Positions 52,501 through 64,000 of a DNA stretch of 64,000 nucleotides are shown here, in pieces (the first letter of the stretch is position 1; every line of letters starts with the position of its first letter). Origin of the DNA: Cruorifilaria tuberocauda (Eukaryota; Nematoda; Chromadorea; Rhabditida; Onchocercidae); the NCBI GenBank assembly GCA_013365365.1, contig JABVXU010000001.1:372001-436000 (forward strand). Reading direction: 5' to 3'. Below the pieces are notes generated by a model. That model was given only the letters and a program-made list of their open reading frames with translations, was not told where the DNA came from and made no database searches. Position numbers and translations under genes: made by a program.

Positions 52501-53101
52501 TTATTTGCAAAATAAAGGGAATCAGACAATTGTAAGTTATATTATTAGAAATTTAAGTTTCGATTTCATAATAGCACTAGAAGAAATTTCAAAAAACTTT
52601 TTGTAATTTTACTTGCTAATATGATATCTTATCATATGATATTCGACGAATTCATTTTATGTTTTTGTTTTTCAAGACATTGCCTGTAAGGAATCGATAT
52701 AGTGTTGAACGCTCATTTCGGATCTCTTGTTCTCATCCAGAATATGTTCGGATTGATAATGATATCATCATATTTGCTGGCTATAAAGTAATCGATGTTT
52801 CTATTACATTCTTATTACAGAATGGATTGAAATTGCCTGAGGTATTTGTTTGGTTTTCTCAATTTTTTTGTTTTGAAAACATAATTGTAGTAAAACAGGT
52901 TTCAACTTCCGAATGAATTTTGAAGTATTCATTTTTTGATCTTTTTCCTATAATTTTTGATAATTCTTCTTTATAATTATTCGCAAATTCAACTATTTTT
53001 TTAAAAATTTATACCGCTTTTAGGTGCTTATATTTGTTACGAATGTGGAAAATAATCTTCAGGAAGAAGCCTATTCTCTAAAATTAATTTACCATGATTA
53101 G
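43585..53101 (+). CDS. nphp-4: Nephrocystin-4 (ciliary transition-zone protein)
   Basis: Structural protein of the ciliary transition zone that works with nephrocystin-1 and gates protein entry into the cilium. In nematodes it would act in ciliated sensory neurons. More than twenty exons over 9.5 kb, estimated 1,100-1,250 residues. Landmarks: first exons 43585-43800 and 43869-43994 (MLYRIHAYFYDKQLKYYFGK); RLPLYSGSPKTLFF (about 44,489); MMEVLERRITARF then GMHNGLCYVEKPQ (about 45,000-45,200); DPQFAIVFSLDYLVG; CWGAWCPFAVDMKPNGEITI; VFFTMEFYRFHTVTT; DVWDADSLLPLGKL..LLRHGSEAVQ, the C2-like segment (47,809-48,240); YPKYGQVVFFEYML; MDTIFAPFIYDGF; VVFKKKNGGEPVAIL; FRFYHEAE; FSIRCTDS; TLPVRNRYSVERSF and SCSHPEYVRI, MSP/Ig-like blocks; ending EEAYSLKLIYHD and TAG 53099-53101. 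The order matches vertebrate NPHP4 along its whole length. The exact exon edges at 44,000-44,260 and 45,900-47,700 are not resolved. Confidence 0.93.
51771..51895. repeat. Three degenerate tandem copies in a nephrocystin-4 intron
   Basis: A unit of about 35-40 bases starting 'ttctcatcgagaaa' or a variant, followed by 'atgcctt' and a segment like 'atgtaaaaagatcaaa', recurs at about 51771-51811, 51825-51856 and 51857-51895. The last two copies are closest and adjoining. The repeat lies in the roughly 0.8 kb intron between the exons near 51,575 and 52,390. Confidence 0.65.
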
Positions 53102-54963
53102 AGATATAAGTTGCTAACCAATTCAATAAGAAATAGTCTCCGTAACAATAGTCTAAGGATATAATATTCTATCTATACCGATATGAAAAGGGAAAAATTT
53201 TTTGGGAACGTTTCCAGGTGGCTTATAGTTCATCATTGTTCTCTGTTAATTCTCAACAGTCCTCACGGCCTAATAACTGCAATCTTTCCTGTTACAAAAG
53301 AACGCTTTTACATGATGTTTCTTTCGATACTAATTTCTTAAAGAGTACAAATATAATTCAAAATATGCGACCTCAATATTGTTAATGTCAGTTTATGTTT
53401 CACAGGACTTTATCACTCTTTGCCTTTTCAATATTTTCTATTTATTCCATACGTAGGTTCTTGACTTCACAACGTTCCATTTTTCTTTGTTCAGATCTTG
53501 AACTGGCTTAAAAAATGCTTTTGTTAGTTGAAAAGCTGAAATATAAAAATGCCTTTCAAAGAAATATAATTTGAAAATGAGATGCTGAATTTAGAATTAA
53601 AAAAATGACATTTCTATAATTCGATATAAAATATAGCATTTCATTTCATAAATAATGGGTTTTTAAAAATTCCGAAGTTTAGATTAGAAATCATAAGGCT
53701 CATTTCGGATCTGATTGTGATGAATGTACTGTCTTCTGAAAATAAGATTTAAATGAATATGTCCCTAATAAAAATCAGTTACAAGCTTATAGTTCTACCT
53801 ACTAAAATTATTTCTAAAAAATGATGATTTTTGATGATTGACAATAATTATATGCACTATTTTGAAAGGTCATTTATGACGCTTAATTATTTTCTCGTCA
53901 ATATCAATTGATATCATATGATTATGCTTAACTATTTTTCTTCAAATATCCGACCATGTTTTGCAGATCTCAGACCCATTATTCGAGATTCTTATTCATT
54001 TCATTTTCAGTTTGGAATATTTTAAAATTTATTAAAAGAATATGCCTAAAGTTTAGTTTTTGTCAATTTCGTACATTTCAGTGCAAAAAATGACATAAAA
54101 CGACTTCAAAATACTTAATTGATTTCTATGAGTGTCATGATCATTCTTCAGAAATGACAGCGTTGTTTCAGATCAATCTTACAAATCAATCTTAAAAAAA
54201 GATGTTGTAAATATCCTTTCGATATTCAAAATTAATTAGCAATAAAATATACTTTTAAGAAATCAATCTGTTATTTAATCAAAACTCTAAAAATAAATAA
54301 AAGATCTTTTTGAAACAATTTTTCTATTCAGTTTGATTCTATTACATAGACACGCATTTAAAAGAATTCTGCAGTGCGTATGATGGCTTCAAAAATAATT
54401 GTTTGAAGCCAAACAATAATGACTCAAAAATAATGACCCTGTGTATCTTTCAAATTCATCAGCTTTGAATTTAGCATCTTTTCAGCTTATTTAGCAAATC
54501 TAATATGCACTTTTGTTAGTCACATCTTCTATTTTTTAATGTATTTTAAAGTCTGATGAAGAATTGGAATTTCCAGACACTGTTATTTTTTGGTAGGAAC
54601 GAGTTCTTTATTACCCTTGGATGATGTTTCATATATTAATCATTTAAAACTTTCTAATGTTACAAAAAAATTGATTGACCATTCCAAATTTTAGCAAAAA
54701 AAGTATCACATAAATGATTACCTTAAAGAATAGTTAATATATTGATATTCTTGCAGGAAAAAAGTTTAAAATTTGACAAACAATATTTTCTTCATAAAAT
54801 CTGGATATTAATAGACGCGATGGTTATTTTTCTTTGAGAATTTCTAAATTGGTCACTGAAACTTCCTCGTTCAAACCTAAATTTATTAAAGAAGATTTAA
54901 ACTTAAGTTTAAGTATAGTTTAAAAAGACAACAAAGATGCTTTTTGTCTTTCTTATCATTGTT
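53102..54963. other. Gene-poor stretch behind nephrocystin-4
   Basis: AT-rich sequence with no convincing exon. The 19-base string 'gaatatgtccctaataaaa' near 53,756 is also found in the nephrocystin-4 intron near 51,592, so the two places share a short dispersed repeat or a duplicated fragment. Otherwise I see nothing definite. Confidence 0.45.
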
Positions 54964-55748
54964 GGATAGACGTTATTAATGCCAGACGTGCAGTTGTTAA
55001 TTAAATGCGCGTACGTTATTTATGATGACCGCTCACATCCTATTGCATCATTTTTCGTCATCCAGTGATCGGAAAAAAAATTAAGATTTCGGCTATACCT
55101 TCCTTATTCATCGTATTTATGTGTAAACAAATCTTTTGGCAATCAGTCCCTCAATTATTCATTCAATCAATCGATCAATTATTCATTTCGGCAATTGCCT
55201 CATTTAATGATAATTATATTCTTTCTATTACTTAAAATTCCGAATATTGTTTGCGGTAGATTGATTTATGCATTGCATCCATAATACTTCCACCATTTTA
55301 TAATCTGAGAAAATTTTGAAATCAGTTCGGAGAAATACTAAATATTGTAACTTTTCATTTTCGTTTCTCTTTTCTGCTGACTGTGAATGAATAAAAACAC
55401 AATGAACAGTTTTCAGTGAGTAACATTCGTTGCAAGCGTTATATTTTAGAGTGAAACCAGGAAAAAGTATCATGATATGCAAGAAGACAGCGTTCTTCAG
55501 ATAAAAATGATATAATTATCAGTGAATGACTGATAAATGAATAATAGATTGATTGAATAAATGAATTAAGGAATTGACTGTTAAGAGATTTGTTTATATA
55601 GAAAACGATGAGCAAGACGCAGTTGAAATTTTAGTTTCTTCCTGATGATTCGATGACGAAAAATGATGCAATAGGAGGAGTACGTCATAAATAACTTACA
55701 ACGCTTCCCTGTTCGACAACAACTGTATGTCTGGCATTAGTGGAATAT
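54964..55748. mobile_element. Foldback element: long imperfect inverted repeat
   Basis: The left arm (about 54,964-55,224) is the reverse complement of the right arm (about 55,505-55,748), with a spacer of about 280 bases. The arms share a perfect 25-base block (55,038-55,062 with 55,652-55,676), a perfect 12-base block at the inner end (55,208-55,219 with 55,510-55,521), and matching outer ends, 'ttaatgccagac' on the left and 'gtctggcattag' on the right. Between these blocks the arms have many mismatches and short indels, so the element is old. The spacer has no recognised transposase or other domain. It could be a non-autonomous foldback or MITE-like DNA element, or a locus making a long hairpin RNA. 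No clear target-site duplication is visible. Confidence 0.75.
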
Positions 55749-55769
55749 ATTCAACACCGATGAAAGGGG

Positions 55770-58700
55770 GAAGGAACAAATTCATTTCTTTTTTCAGTCA
55801 AAATTAAAAGTCTCTGAATTCTGATGATGAGGGAAGAATGTAAAATGAGGGGAGATATCAAATTCACTTCTTTCCTTTAACGATTCTCGAATTATCTCAT
55901 CGTCTCCATTAACGAATATCCGTTGGACGACATTAAACCAATAATTTTCCAGCCATATTGCGACTTGAATGAAACTTTTCGGGACAGCAGTTATTCCGAA
56001 ATCATCTATTGCTATTGATGAAATGATCTCATTACCTACAATATAAACTTAAATAGACCTTACAGTGCAGTACACATTTTGCATGGACTGATTGCATACA
56101 GCCAAAGACTAGTAATCCATCGCGGAACAGACCATTCTCGACAGTCTTTAGTCGTGATTTATACAATCCCTTTGTTCTATCTTTTTAGCACTTTCAGTTC
56201 GACGTTTCCAGGCAATAATGAAATGCTTCAAAACTTTTCTCCCACAATAGAAGCTGATTTTAATACTTTAAGAAAATGTACATTATTTTCAAGGCATTTT
56301 AATAGTTGCATTACCAGAATTAAATAAAACCTTGTGATAGATTTGAACTAATACAAACTTCACATGCATCATATCATAACATCGAATCGATACTGTCTCT
56401 CACTAAAGATAAAGTGTGGAGAAAATCTCAAATATTTGAATAAGAAAGTTTTACTTTGTTATTTTTAAAAATCCTTGTCCAATATCAATACTACTCATTC
56501 CATTATCAATTTATTGATAATGTATGGAACTATATTTATGTATATGTCTGTGTGTGTGTGTCTGCTTTATATATATGTGTGTGTGTTTGTGTATCTGTGT
56601 ATCTGTGTAAATGCATAGTTGCCGTTTATTTGTTTCTCAGGGTAAAAAAGAGGAAATTGAATTTTGTTGGCAGAATTCCCGAAGTGAGAAACCACGTGGC
56701 TTAAAGAAATGTGGTTTGTCTGTGGGCGCTAAGATTGAAATGCTTCTCAGTCTGACGAAGTCAGATGGAAAGAATGTATCACGGGTCGTTTTTGAACTAC
56801 TTGATAGCAATGACATGACAAATGAATGAATGGAACGAAGGAGGAGGAAAGATCGGAGATGTTTCCTGAAGATTGAGCAAACTTTCATCATCATTTTATA
56901 CTTGTATCAAAGGTCAAACTGTCAACAAATTACTTCATCATCACAAACATTCTGTTCGTTCGACCTTTGGTACGATGATGTCATTTTCATAACTAGCTAT
57001 TTTCACATTCCACAACCATGAGAGGCAGAAATTTCGGAACGTGTGATGAAATGTAATGTGACAATCTTTTTCTAAGTCATTCTTGAAAACTTCAAGTAAC
57101 TCTAAAGCACTTCATTCTTGACAAATTAATAAATTAAAAATTGATTTGACGTATGAATCAAGACATATTCAACATAAACTACGAGTGAACTTCAACTACT
57201 AGCTGCTAGTATGCAAATTTTCTTTTTATTTTCACTATTTTAATTAAAAAAAATGGTTTCCTAAATGAAGGGATTTCAATTTCAAAATTTTTTTATTAGA
57301 TTCTGTCAGCCTCAGTCCTTTTCTTTTTTAATCTAAAATTACTAATTATAAAAAAATTTTCAACCTAAGATTATCACCACTATAGGGCAAATGTTGTAGA
57401 AATGAAATAGGAAAGTAAATGAAAGGTAAAAGAGAAATAAAAATGGTTAAAAAACTAAAAAAAAGAACTAAATGATAACTCATTCATTGCATGTTGGATC
57501 AAGTATTTTCAATTTCGATTTCAGATCTCTTTTTACCTGCTCCATTCCTAAATCCCAAGTAAAATGTTGAAATGATGGCTGAAGTATTTTCCTCAATGAT
57601 TTTCTCCAATTTCTCCTTTTAACATCATTCAAACTACGGAACTTGCTCATGTTGTTAATCATATGTATTTGATGATAATGATTTATCAGATGGAATCATC
57701 CATACACGCGGTGTATTGTTGACCGTTGAGGAACATGAGGTTGAAGCAGTCCGGAGTTCATATTTAATTTCATTCGCACACATTCGCATTCACACCTGTT
57801 GATATGGTTTTCTCGAACTGGTTTCCATCAAAATTCCTATTTTATTTCACATGACACCTTCCGTTAATTTTTGGTAAACATCATCATTTGCAACAATAAC
57901 AATATTTTAAAACTTCAACAGTAGCGATTGTAATAAAAATCACGGGGTCACACTGATTGGCATAATCACGATTCTTTTCTAATAAATAGCTTTACTGGAC
58001 ATCGCTATATACTAGAAGTGGAATTCTTTCTGGCACTTCTTTTACATCGACATTTGCGCTCTGTTGAAATAAAATATATTGAGTGTTTCATTGCATCCAA
58101 ATGAACGCATTATCTCGATTTTGAATTTTTTGATTTAAGATGATGGCATGAGCAATATGTTCAGCTGTAATATGTATTCTTTAGATGATTTTTACCATTT
58201 CTGAAAAATTTTCAATTCGTTACATGTAAGTGTTAATTCGCTAACATTTTAACTTCTTCTCGCTACATATTTTGTTCGCTTTTCTTTTCCTTAACACCAT
58301 TACCAACTTTTTCGTTCACTGTAATTTTTCTTTATCTTTTTGACTTATCAAAATTCATGCATGAACGATCAATTTTACCAAAATCATAGAATATTGCTGG
58401 TGCTAAGCTATAGAGTAGCTGAAATGATGTTGCAAAGGTTACCAGTTAGTCTTTCAGAATTCTATCATAAAACAGCAATTACTGCATCATGAATTTCATG
58501 AGTGAAAATTCATAAGTTAAACTTCGGGATGAACTATTTTATAATGGAAAATGGAAGTTAAGAAAACGATAAAAAAATAAAGCGTAAGGAAAGAGAAGTT
58601 GTGCTCGTTTTTGTAAAAATGAGGAAAATAGCTGCTATATAATAAAGCTATAATGAATATGATAAGATATTATTGTTGGCACGATGAGATAAAGGAATGA

Positions 58701-60735
58701 TTGAAACTGATGAAAATGAAGTGAAAATAAAACGGAATTTTAGAAGAATTTCAAATCGAGATTTCAAGTGAAATGTAACATTACAGTTTCTTTTTTTTCT
58801 CCAATACTACCTCGCACTATATCAACCGTGACTTTATCAATATAAGTGCCATTTTACTCTTCAAAGAAATTTTTAAAACCAATCACATGGATAAGCTTTC
58901 CCTCATAAAAGAACTTCTCACAGAATGAAAGAAATGGTAGAGAATATTTTCCCAAAATTGAATTAATTTATAGATACTAAATTCATGAATAAACATCAAA
59001 TTTGAAATGAAGCTGACCAGAAGTTAAAAAGAAAGAAAATTACTGTACAAAATCAATACGCGCTAATCTTGTTCTAAGCTGTAATCCAATATTTTGTTTA
59101 ATTCTTACACTGATCGCCGAATATACCTTCTATAGAAGATAGAATAAGCTAAGTTTCTTAAAATTTCTTTAAAAATTTACAGTTCACAATCTTTCCAGGA
59201 AAACAGTTTTAAACACTAAAACGATTTTAAAAAAAGCCAAACTGGAAATTTCTGTCATCGCCTGAAAGTCTTTGATAAGAAAAATAATGCGTGACAAAAA
59301 TCATAAACATGAATGGCTACGTGGCCATCACTTAAATGACATTTTCTCTTTGCCACCATCGACTAATTCTCTGTAATTTAAAATTTGATGCATTTTTGAC
59401 AAAACATTTCAACATCTCCTTGCTTTTTCATTTAAAATGTGACGCATCCATCACTTCCCGTATTCCGTAATATCTGCTAAACTACGTGGACAAATAGATC
59501 GCTATATTCTGAACAAATATCTTTTATGATTAACGATTGAATCATTACTATATTTTTCGAATATGTTTTTAAGAAAAAATGAGAATATAAAACAGCGAAC
59601 ATTTTGATAAATTTTTATTTATTTTTAGATAATCATTCATGCTACAATTTATTGGCATTATTGCTAAAGTATTACTTTGTGAAATAATGATAAGAGCTAA
59701 AACTAGTAGTAATTGAATAATTTTAATCCTCTGTTTTATGTGTTTCCTCCCTGTAATTTTTTGCCGTCGTTCCAAATGTCCCGCTTTTACTGCTCAAGAT
59801 AAAATTCCGAAAACAACCAGACTGTATTTCACTGTATTATCATCATTGTCAGTATTTGTTAAAAACATCTCAATTAATGTTTTTTGAGATTTTTTATGAC
59901 GGAATATAGAATAAATATTTTTGTATCTGATAGAATGATATTTTATCATTTCGATCTCTTTTTAATGGATTGGATGATTTTACTTTCAATTACTTGAAAA
60001 TTTCGACATTTTAAAGCGTAAATATTTACGGTACTATCAGATACATATGATAAGAGATAGAATGGTATTGTCCTTTCTTTTCATTTATATTATATCCAAC
60101 ATTAATTTTACTCAACGTAATAGCACGCAAGTAAAATTAATTCTTTTCATGAAATAAATTTCGAATCAAAATGCAAAAAAGCAAAGAAGCGTTCCGCCAG
60201 AGATGCAAAAATACCTAACCGATAATAGCCATTTTATTATAAATTAACGGAAGTGCCGAAACAAAATGAAATAATTTCTAAAAGCTGAAATTAATTTATT
60301 TGAACTATCGCTGATCAACTTGGTAAGTAAGATAAAGTAATTTAGTTAACAATAAAGGAAATTTTATTACGAAATGATGCACATGTTTGCATAATTATTC
60401 ATGATAACTAACTTAGTTGATTACTCAATGATGCATTGCAGATTGTTAGCTAAATTAAAGTTATTTAGTTGACAGTTATTGATTTTATCACTTGATACGT
60501 GCTAACATTTATCACATTATAAAGCTAATATGATGAATAATCTTTCATACAATTTGAAGAAAGGAAAAAGAACTTGAGGATGTGTTAATTAATATTTGCA
60601 ACTAAAATTTCAATAGGAACAGTTAAACTTTTGTTATGATTGAAGTGATTCCCGAGAATCACTTAAAATAAGTTAACACTTTCCATGCATTTGTCACATT
60701 CTTCCTTGCTTGTTTATCAAGTTTCAATGAGGAAA
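55770..60735. other. Gene-poor stretch between foldback element and sulfotransferase promoter
   Basis: About 5 kb of AT-rich DNA. Overlapping open frames on both strands at 56,611-57,021 have no recognised domain. A minus-strand frame at 59,569-59,775 begins with basic residues followed by a hydrophobic run (IIQLLLVLALIIIS) like a signal anchor, but I found no adjoining exon. I record no gene here, while noting that single small exons would be missed. Confidence 0.45.
56540..56608. repeat. TG microsatellite
   Basis: Two TG runs, separated by 'tctgctttatatata' and followed by 'tatctg' units, form a compound dinucleotide repeat of about 70 bases. On the plus strand it produces a Val-Cys repeat in an open frame at 56456-56704 that I do not regard as coding. 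Confidence 0.85.
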
Positions 60736-60960
60736 AAATTTCCCGGCAGCGTCGTCAGCGTGGGTGGATGAATCAAGTCGCCAGGGCACATGGTGGGTTA
60801 AGAAGTTCTCCACGATTCCCGATGGGCGGTGTTATCGGACGTTTGTTTGTGGGCGGCGCACATTCCTGGGGCAACATCTGAGGGTTCCCGTCCCCACTAA
60901 ACATATTTAAAGGACATGCAACCCCGGTACAATTTAACTAACAAGTTTACATACTGCTAT
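60736..60960 (+). promoter_or_regulatory. GC-rich promoter region of the sulfotransferase gene
   Basis: A block at about 60,741-60,900 is clearly richer in G and C than the surrounding AT-rich DNA. It contains two GGGCGG motifs (60,824-60,829 and 60,851-60,856) and is followed by a TATTTAAA element at 60,904-60,911, about 170 bases before the ATG. This arrangement (GC boxes, TATA-like element, start) is a plausible core promoter for the sulfotransferase gene. Activity is inferred from composition and position only. Confidence 0.5.
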
Positions 60961-61078
60961 CATTACTACTGTTACTATCATTATCATCACTTTACCAATA
61001 TCTGTTGTTCTACTTAGAAGCACAGTGCCGGATATTATCGGTGTGTGATCGTGGAAACGTGGATTTCATTTCGTTGAA

Positions 61079-63166
61079 ATGGCTCCAACAAATAAGCATA
61101 ATCATAAACTGAAAATCGAAGGGAACGAATTACCCACAACCAAAAATATACCAACTTCTGCATCCTGCAGCCTGGAAAATCAACCAAATGCATTTGTTTT
61201 TCAACTAAATGGCCAACCTAAACAATCTTGTATCGATAACGAAATTTGGCCACCTGTATTCAAGCCTGAATTTCTAAGGTATTATTTGGAACAAGAAAAA
61301 GTGAAAAAATTTTCTAAATTTATATTTCCGACATAATCAAACTTAAATTGATTTTCTTAAAACTTGATAAATCTTTGAAGGGAACTGTTGTTAGTTTCAA
61401 TTTTTTTCGTTTTCAGAAGTGCAAAGACTATGACACCACGTGATAGTGATATCTTTGTTTGCACTTATCCGAAGTGTGGTACCACATGGATACAACATAT
61501 TTGCTCACAGTTACTCACCGATAATTATGGACCACAAGTTGGACAAGGTAATCGTGTCATTTTGTTTTTCTCTCATTTATTTAGCCATTGAACCTTATAT
61601 TTCCTAATTTTTGAATAATTTCAGAATTATGCATAACAAGTCCAATGATTGAACGGATGGGTGCAAAATTTGCTGATAATTTAAACTCCCCAAGATTGTT
61701 AAAAACACATTTTACATGGCATAATGTGCCAAAAAATAATAATGCCAAATATATTTTTGCTGTTCGAAATCCAAAAGATTGTCTGACAAGGTTAGCTTTT
61801 ATTTTTCAATAATTTTAAAAATTTGATGGAATTTCTTTTTTTTTGCTCCAAATTTACACTAATAAATCAACTTTCAGCTACTTTTTTCACAATCGCAACT
61901 TCAAAATCTACAACTACGAGCATGGGGACTTTTCCGCTTTTTTTGAACTTTTCCTCACGAAAAATATCGCGTTTGGAAACTATTTTGACTATCTGCTCAG
62001 TTGGCTTTCACACATTAACGATGAAAATGTTCTATTTTTGAAATACGAAGATATGTGCGCCGATTTACGGCAAGCAGTTGCAAAAATTGGCGAATTTTTG
62101 GGCGGTAGAGCTTCAAAGCATGTCCAAGACGAAACTATATTAAGTCAAATTGTTGCAAATAGTACGATCAAATCTATGAAAAAGGATCAATGGCGATGGT
62201 TTCCAGAAAATAATCTGTAAACTTTCAATTAATTCCTCAATTAAAAATTTTGAGTAATTTTCAAATTCCTGGTAGATTAATATAAGGATTTGATTAAACT
62301 TTACGAAAACTTATATTCAAAAATGCTGTTCTTCTTCTTAAATCGCACATATATAACAACGATGGGTTCCGGGCATTCCCGTTTTTGATAAATTACCGTC
62401 AGTCTGATAAAAATGAAATGAAGGATTTGCTACAGTTCAACGGCCGTTTTTAAAATTCACGTCACTTTCTCAAAAAAAGAGAAATTCAGTCAAAAGAAGA
62501 GTTAAAAGATTGATTATTTAAAATGAAATCGATTGAAAGTAATAAAAAAGTACCATGTGCGATTTGATTGATCACTTCTTTTTGACAATATATTGATGCT
62601 GTAAAAGAAGTACAGACTTCTGAGACATTATCTTTTGGCATCAATTAATCAAAATAAGAAAAGTAATTGGTGATTTGTTGTACTATCTAAAAAAGTGAAG
62701 CAAGCCTTGCTTCTTTGCTATTAATCGTTCTGCATCTCTTCTTTTACTAACTTAAATTGAATAATTTTTTAGACGACAGAATATTTTTATTCGAAAGGGT
62801 GGAAGTGGAGATTGGAGGAATTATTTCACACGTGAACAATCCGATCAGTTAGATGCTATGTATAGAAAATATCTAACCGGAACAATTGCGGAACATTGGT
62901 GGAAGGATGAAATGGCATGGGAAAACGTTGAAGAGGATACTGGAATTGAAGCTGATTTATCATCCATATCTATCGTCGAAGAATGCAGCAGTAGCAGTAA
63001 CAGAAGCTCGAGGCGAGATTCCTTGGAGGATTTTCGCGAGGATTCTATCGAACCTACTAATCTGAATTTACTACAGATTGCCATTCAAAAATACATCCCA
63101 TGGCGTGAGCGTCTATCGTCGCAATCATCATCAGGATATAATTCATTATCTTCATCGTTATATTAA
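61079..63166 (+). CDS. Cytosolic sulfotransferase (SULT family)
   Basis: Transfers sulfate from PAPS to small hydroxyl or amine substrates in the cytosol. Five exons splice in phase: 61079-61278, 61417-61547, 61625-61790, 61878-62216 and 62773-63166, giving 409 residues. The 5'-phosphosulfate loop is YPKCGTTW (residues 84-91). Catalytic His is in KTHF (His139). The 3'-phosphate site is RNPKD with Arg158 and Ser166 at the standard spacing of eight. The C-terminal PAPS signature is [13 protein letters not shown] (286-298). All key residues are intact, so it should be active. The protein is about 110 residues longer than typical SULTs (about 295): about 40 extra residues precede the catalytic fold, and about 80 Ser/Glu-rich residues follow ([16 protein letters not shown], then [16 protein letters not shown] at the very end). 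C. elegans has one such enzyme, SSU-1, made in a sensory neuron. Orthology is plausible but not proven here. Confidence 0.94.
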
Positions 63167-63929
63167 AATAGAATTACTGCATAGATGTTTATTCATATTC
63201 TGAATTCTATTTGAAATTTTAATTTTTAAGAGCTTCCCTGTATCTGAATCACTATCGATCATTATTGAAATAAAAGTTAGTCTCTGCGTATTTTATACAA
63301 ATTATTTACAGCTGACGATGACTCGATGAATCTAATCTTTGCAGTTTTAATTATTGTTTAGATCTTGTAATAATAGTACAATACCTCAGTTGATTCGCCA
63401 TAACACTTTTACACTGTCTTCAAATTAAAGTCCTTTAATTAATTTCAAATCTCATTATTGTGAAATCAATAATTTTTCTGATTGTTTTCTAAAACCTCAT
63501 TATCTTCTTTCATGGATGCTAATATTTGCCATCTCGAATCCAGAACTGAGCTTTGATTTCCCTCTTCACCAAATATTTCTATGTTTAGATATTTGATTAA
63601 GTTGATTTTCGGAAATCTTCAATGAGACAATCAATGTGTTCTGTTCTCTTAACACACATAAAACTAATGCAAATCTGTCAATTGCTGTTTAACAATTTAT
63701 TAAGTCATTTTTATTTCAATTTGAACATAAAAAATTTGTACGTTTAAATAGAATGCCATGTATCAATAATGTATGTATATATTTGTTTAAAAAAGGTCCT
63801 TTTTTCATGTAGTGAAAATTAATAAAATGATTTAATTTAACTAATAATTAATAATAGACACATTCTCCGATTTATAAACTGAAGATCCGATATTTTAGAT
63901 TTTTTTGTAAAAAATTATGAAATCCTCAA
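63167..63929. other. Intergenic region behind the sulfotransferase gene
   Basis: An AATAAA at 63,269-63,274, about 100 bases after the stop, is a good poly(A) signal candidate for the sulfotransferase. The rest is AT-rich with no recognisable feature. Confidence 0.45.
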
Positions 63930-64000
63930 ATGACGACGAAATCTGGCAATGAAGAATTCGATAAATTCAAAGATATTGTTCCACCAAATTCTCTTATTTT
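63930..64000 (+). CDS. Possible start of a new gene, cut by the window end
   Basis: An ATG at 63930 opens a frame that reads MTTKSGNEEFDKFKDIVPPN and runs off the window. The amino-acid mix looks protein-like and is less AT-driven than random frames here. A second, overlapping ATG at 63917 in another frame stops after 11 codons. There is too little sequence to name a family, and it may be chance. Confidence 0.35.
   Translation, partial: MTTKSGNEEFDKFKDIVPPNSLI

Noticed and set aside
56456..57021. Several overlapping open frames after the TG microsatellite
   Set aside because: They overlap on both strands, partly depend on the repeat, and show no recognised domain or splice partner.
59569..59775. 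Minus-strand 68-codon frame with a signal-anchor-like hydrophobic run
   Set aside because: A single short frame in AT-rich DNA easily produces Leu/Ile runs; no adjoining exon was found.

Overview
The window is AT-rich, intron-rich eukaryotic DNA. Exons are short, splice sites are GT..AG with nematode-style acceptors (TTTTCAG or TTTTAG), and several initiator codons sit a few bases behind such an acceptor, as expected for spliced-leader trans-splicing. Gene content (Enhancer-of-zeste, COP9 subunit 1, cyclin L, nephrocystin-4, a nematode-type G-alpha, a single sulfotransferase) fits a nematode. The base composition and spacing suggest a filarial-type worm, but the species cannot be fixed from sequence alone. 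Apart from the G-alpha and the small nested gene, which are assembled on splice phase throughout, exon chains were built from conserved motifs plus splice phase. Single-frame ORFs do not represent these genes.

Left part (1-16.4 kb): the 3' three-quarters of an acyl-CoA synthetase/4-coumarate-CoA-ligase-like gene (+), a 4.3 kb gene-poor stretch, a small cysteine-rich single-pass membrane protein gene (+), and, convergent to it, a complete 355-residue Gi/o-type G-alpha gene (-) with an unusual P-loop.

Middle (16.4-43.5 kb): CSN1 (-) and an E(z)/EZH2-type PRC2 methyltransferase (+) lie head to head across about 0.6 kb. Behind E(z) is a PP1-like phosphatase gene (+) that has lost most metal-binding motifs and is frame-damaged in its 5' half but cleanly spliced in its 3' half. 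Convergent to it is cyclin L (-), whose 3.7 kb fourth intron contains a second multi-exon gene on the same strand, predicted to encode a small four-helix membrane protein.

Right part (43.5-64 kb): nephrocystin-4 (+), a ciliary transition-zone protein, covers about 9.5 kb and starts head to head with cyclin L. It is followed by a nearly 8 kb gene-poor interval holding a large imperfect inverted repeat (a foldback element of about 0.8 kb), then a cytosolic sulfotransferase gene (+) with a GC-rich promoter and long extra termini. A possible new gene starts in the last 71 bases.

Functionally the genes are a mixture: chromatin silencing (E(z)), ubiquitin-ligase control (CSN1), splicing and transcription (cyclin L), sensory signalling and cilia (G-alpha, NPHP4; the sulfotransferase may also belong here, by analogy with the sensory-neuron SULT of C. 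elegans), and lipid or xenobiotic metabolism (acyl-CoA synthetase, SULT). I see no operon, RNA gene, CRISPR array or viral insertion. The least expected items are the nested membrane-protein gene, the dying or repurposed phosphatase, and the foldback element.
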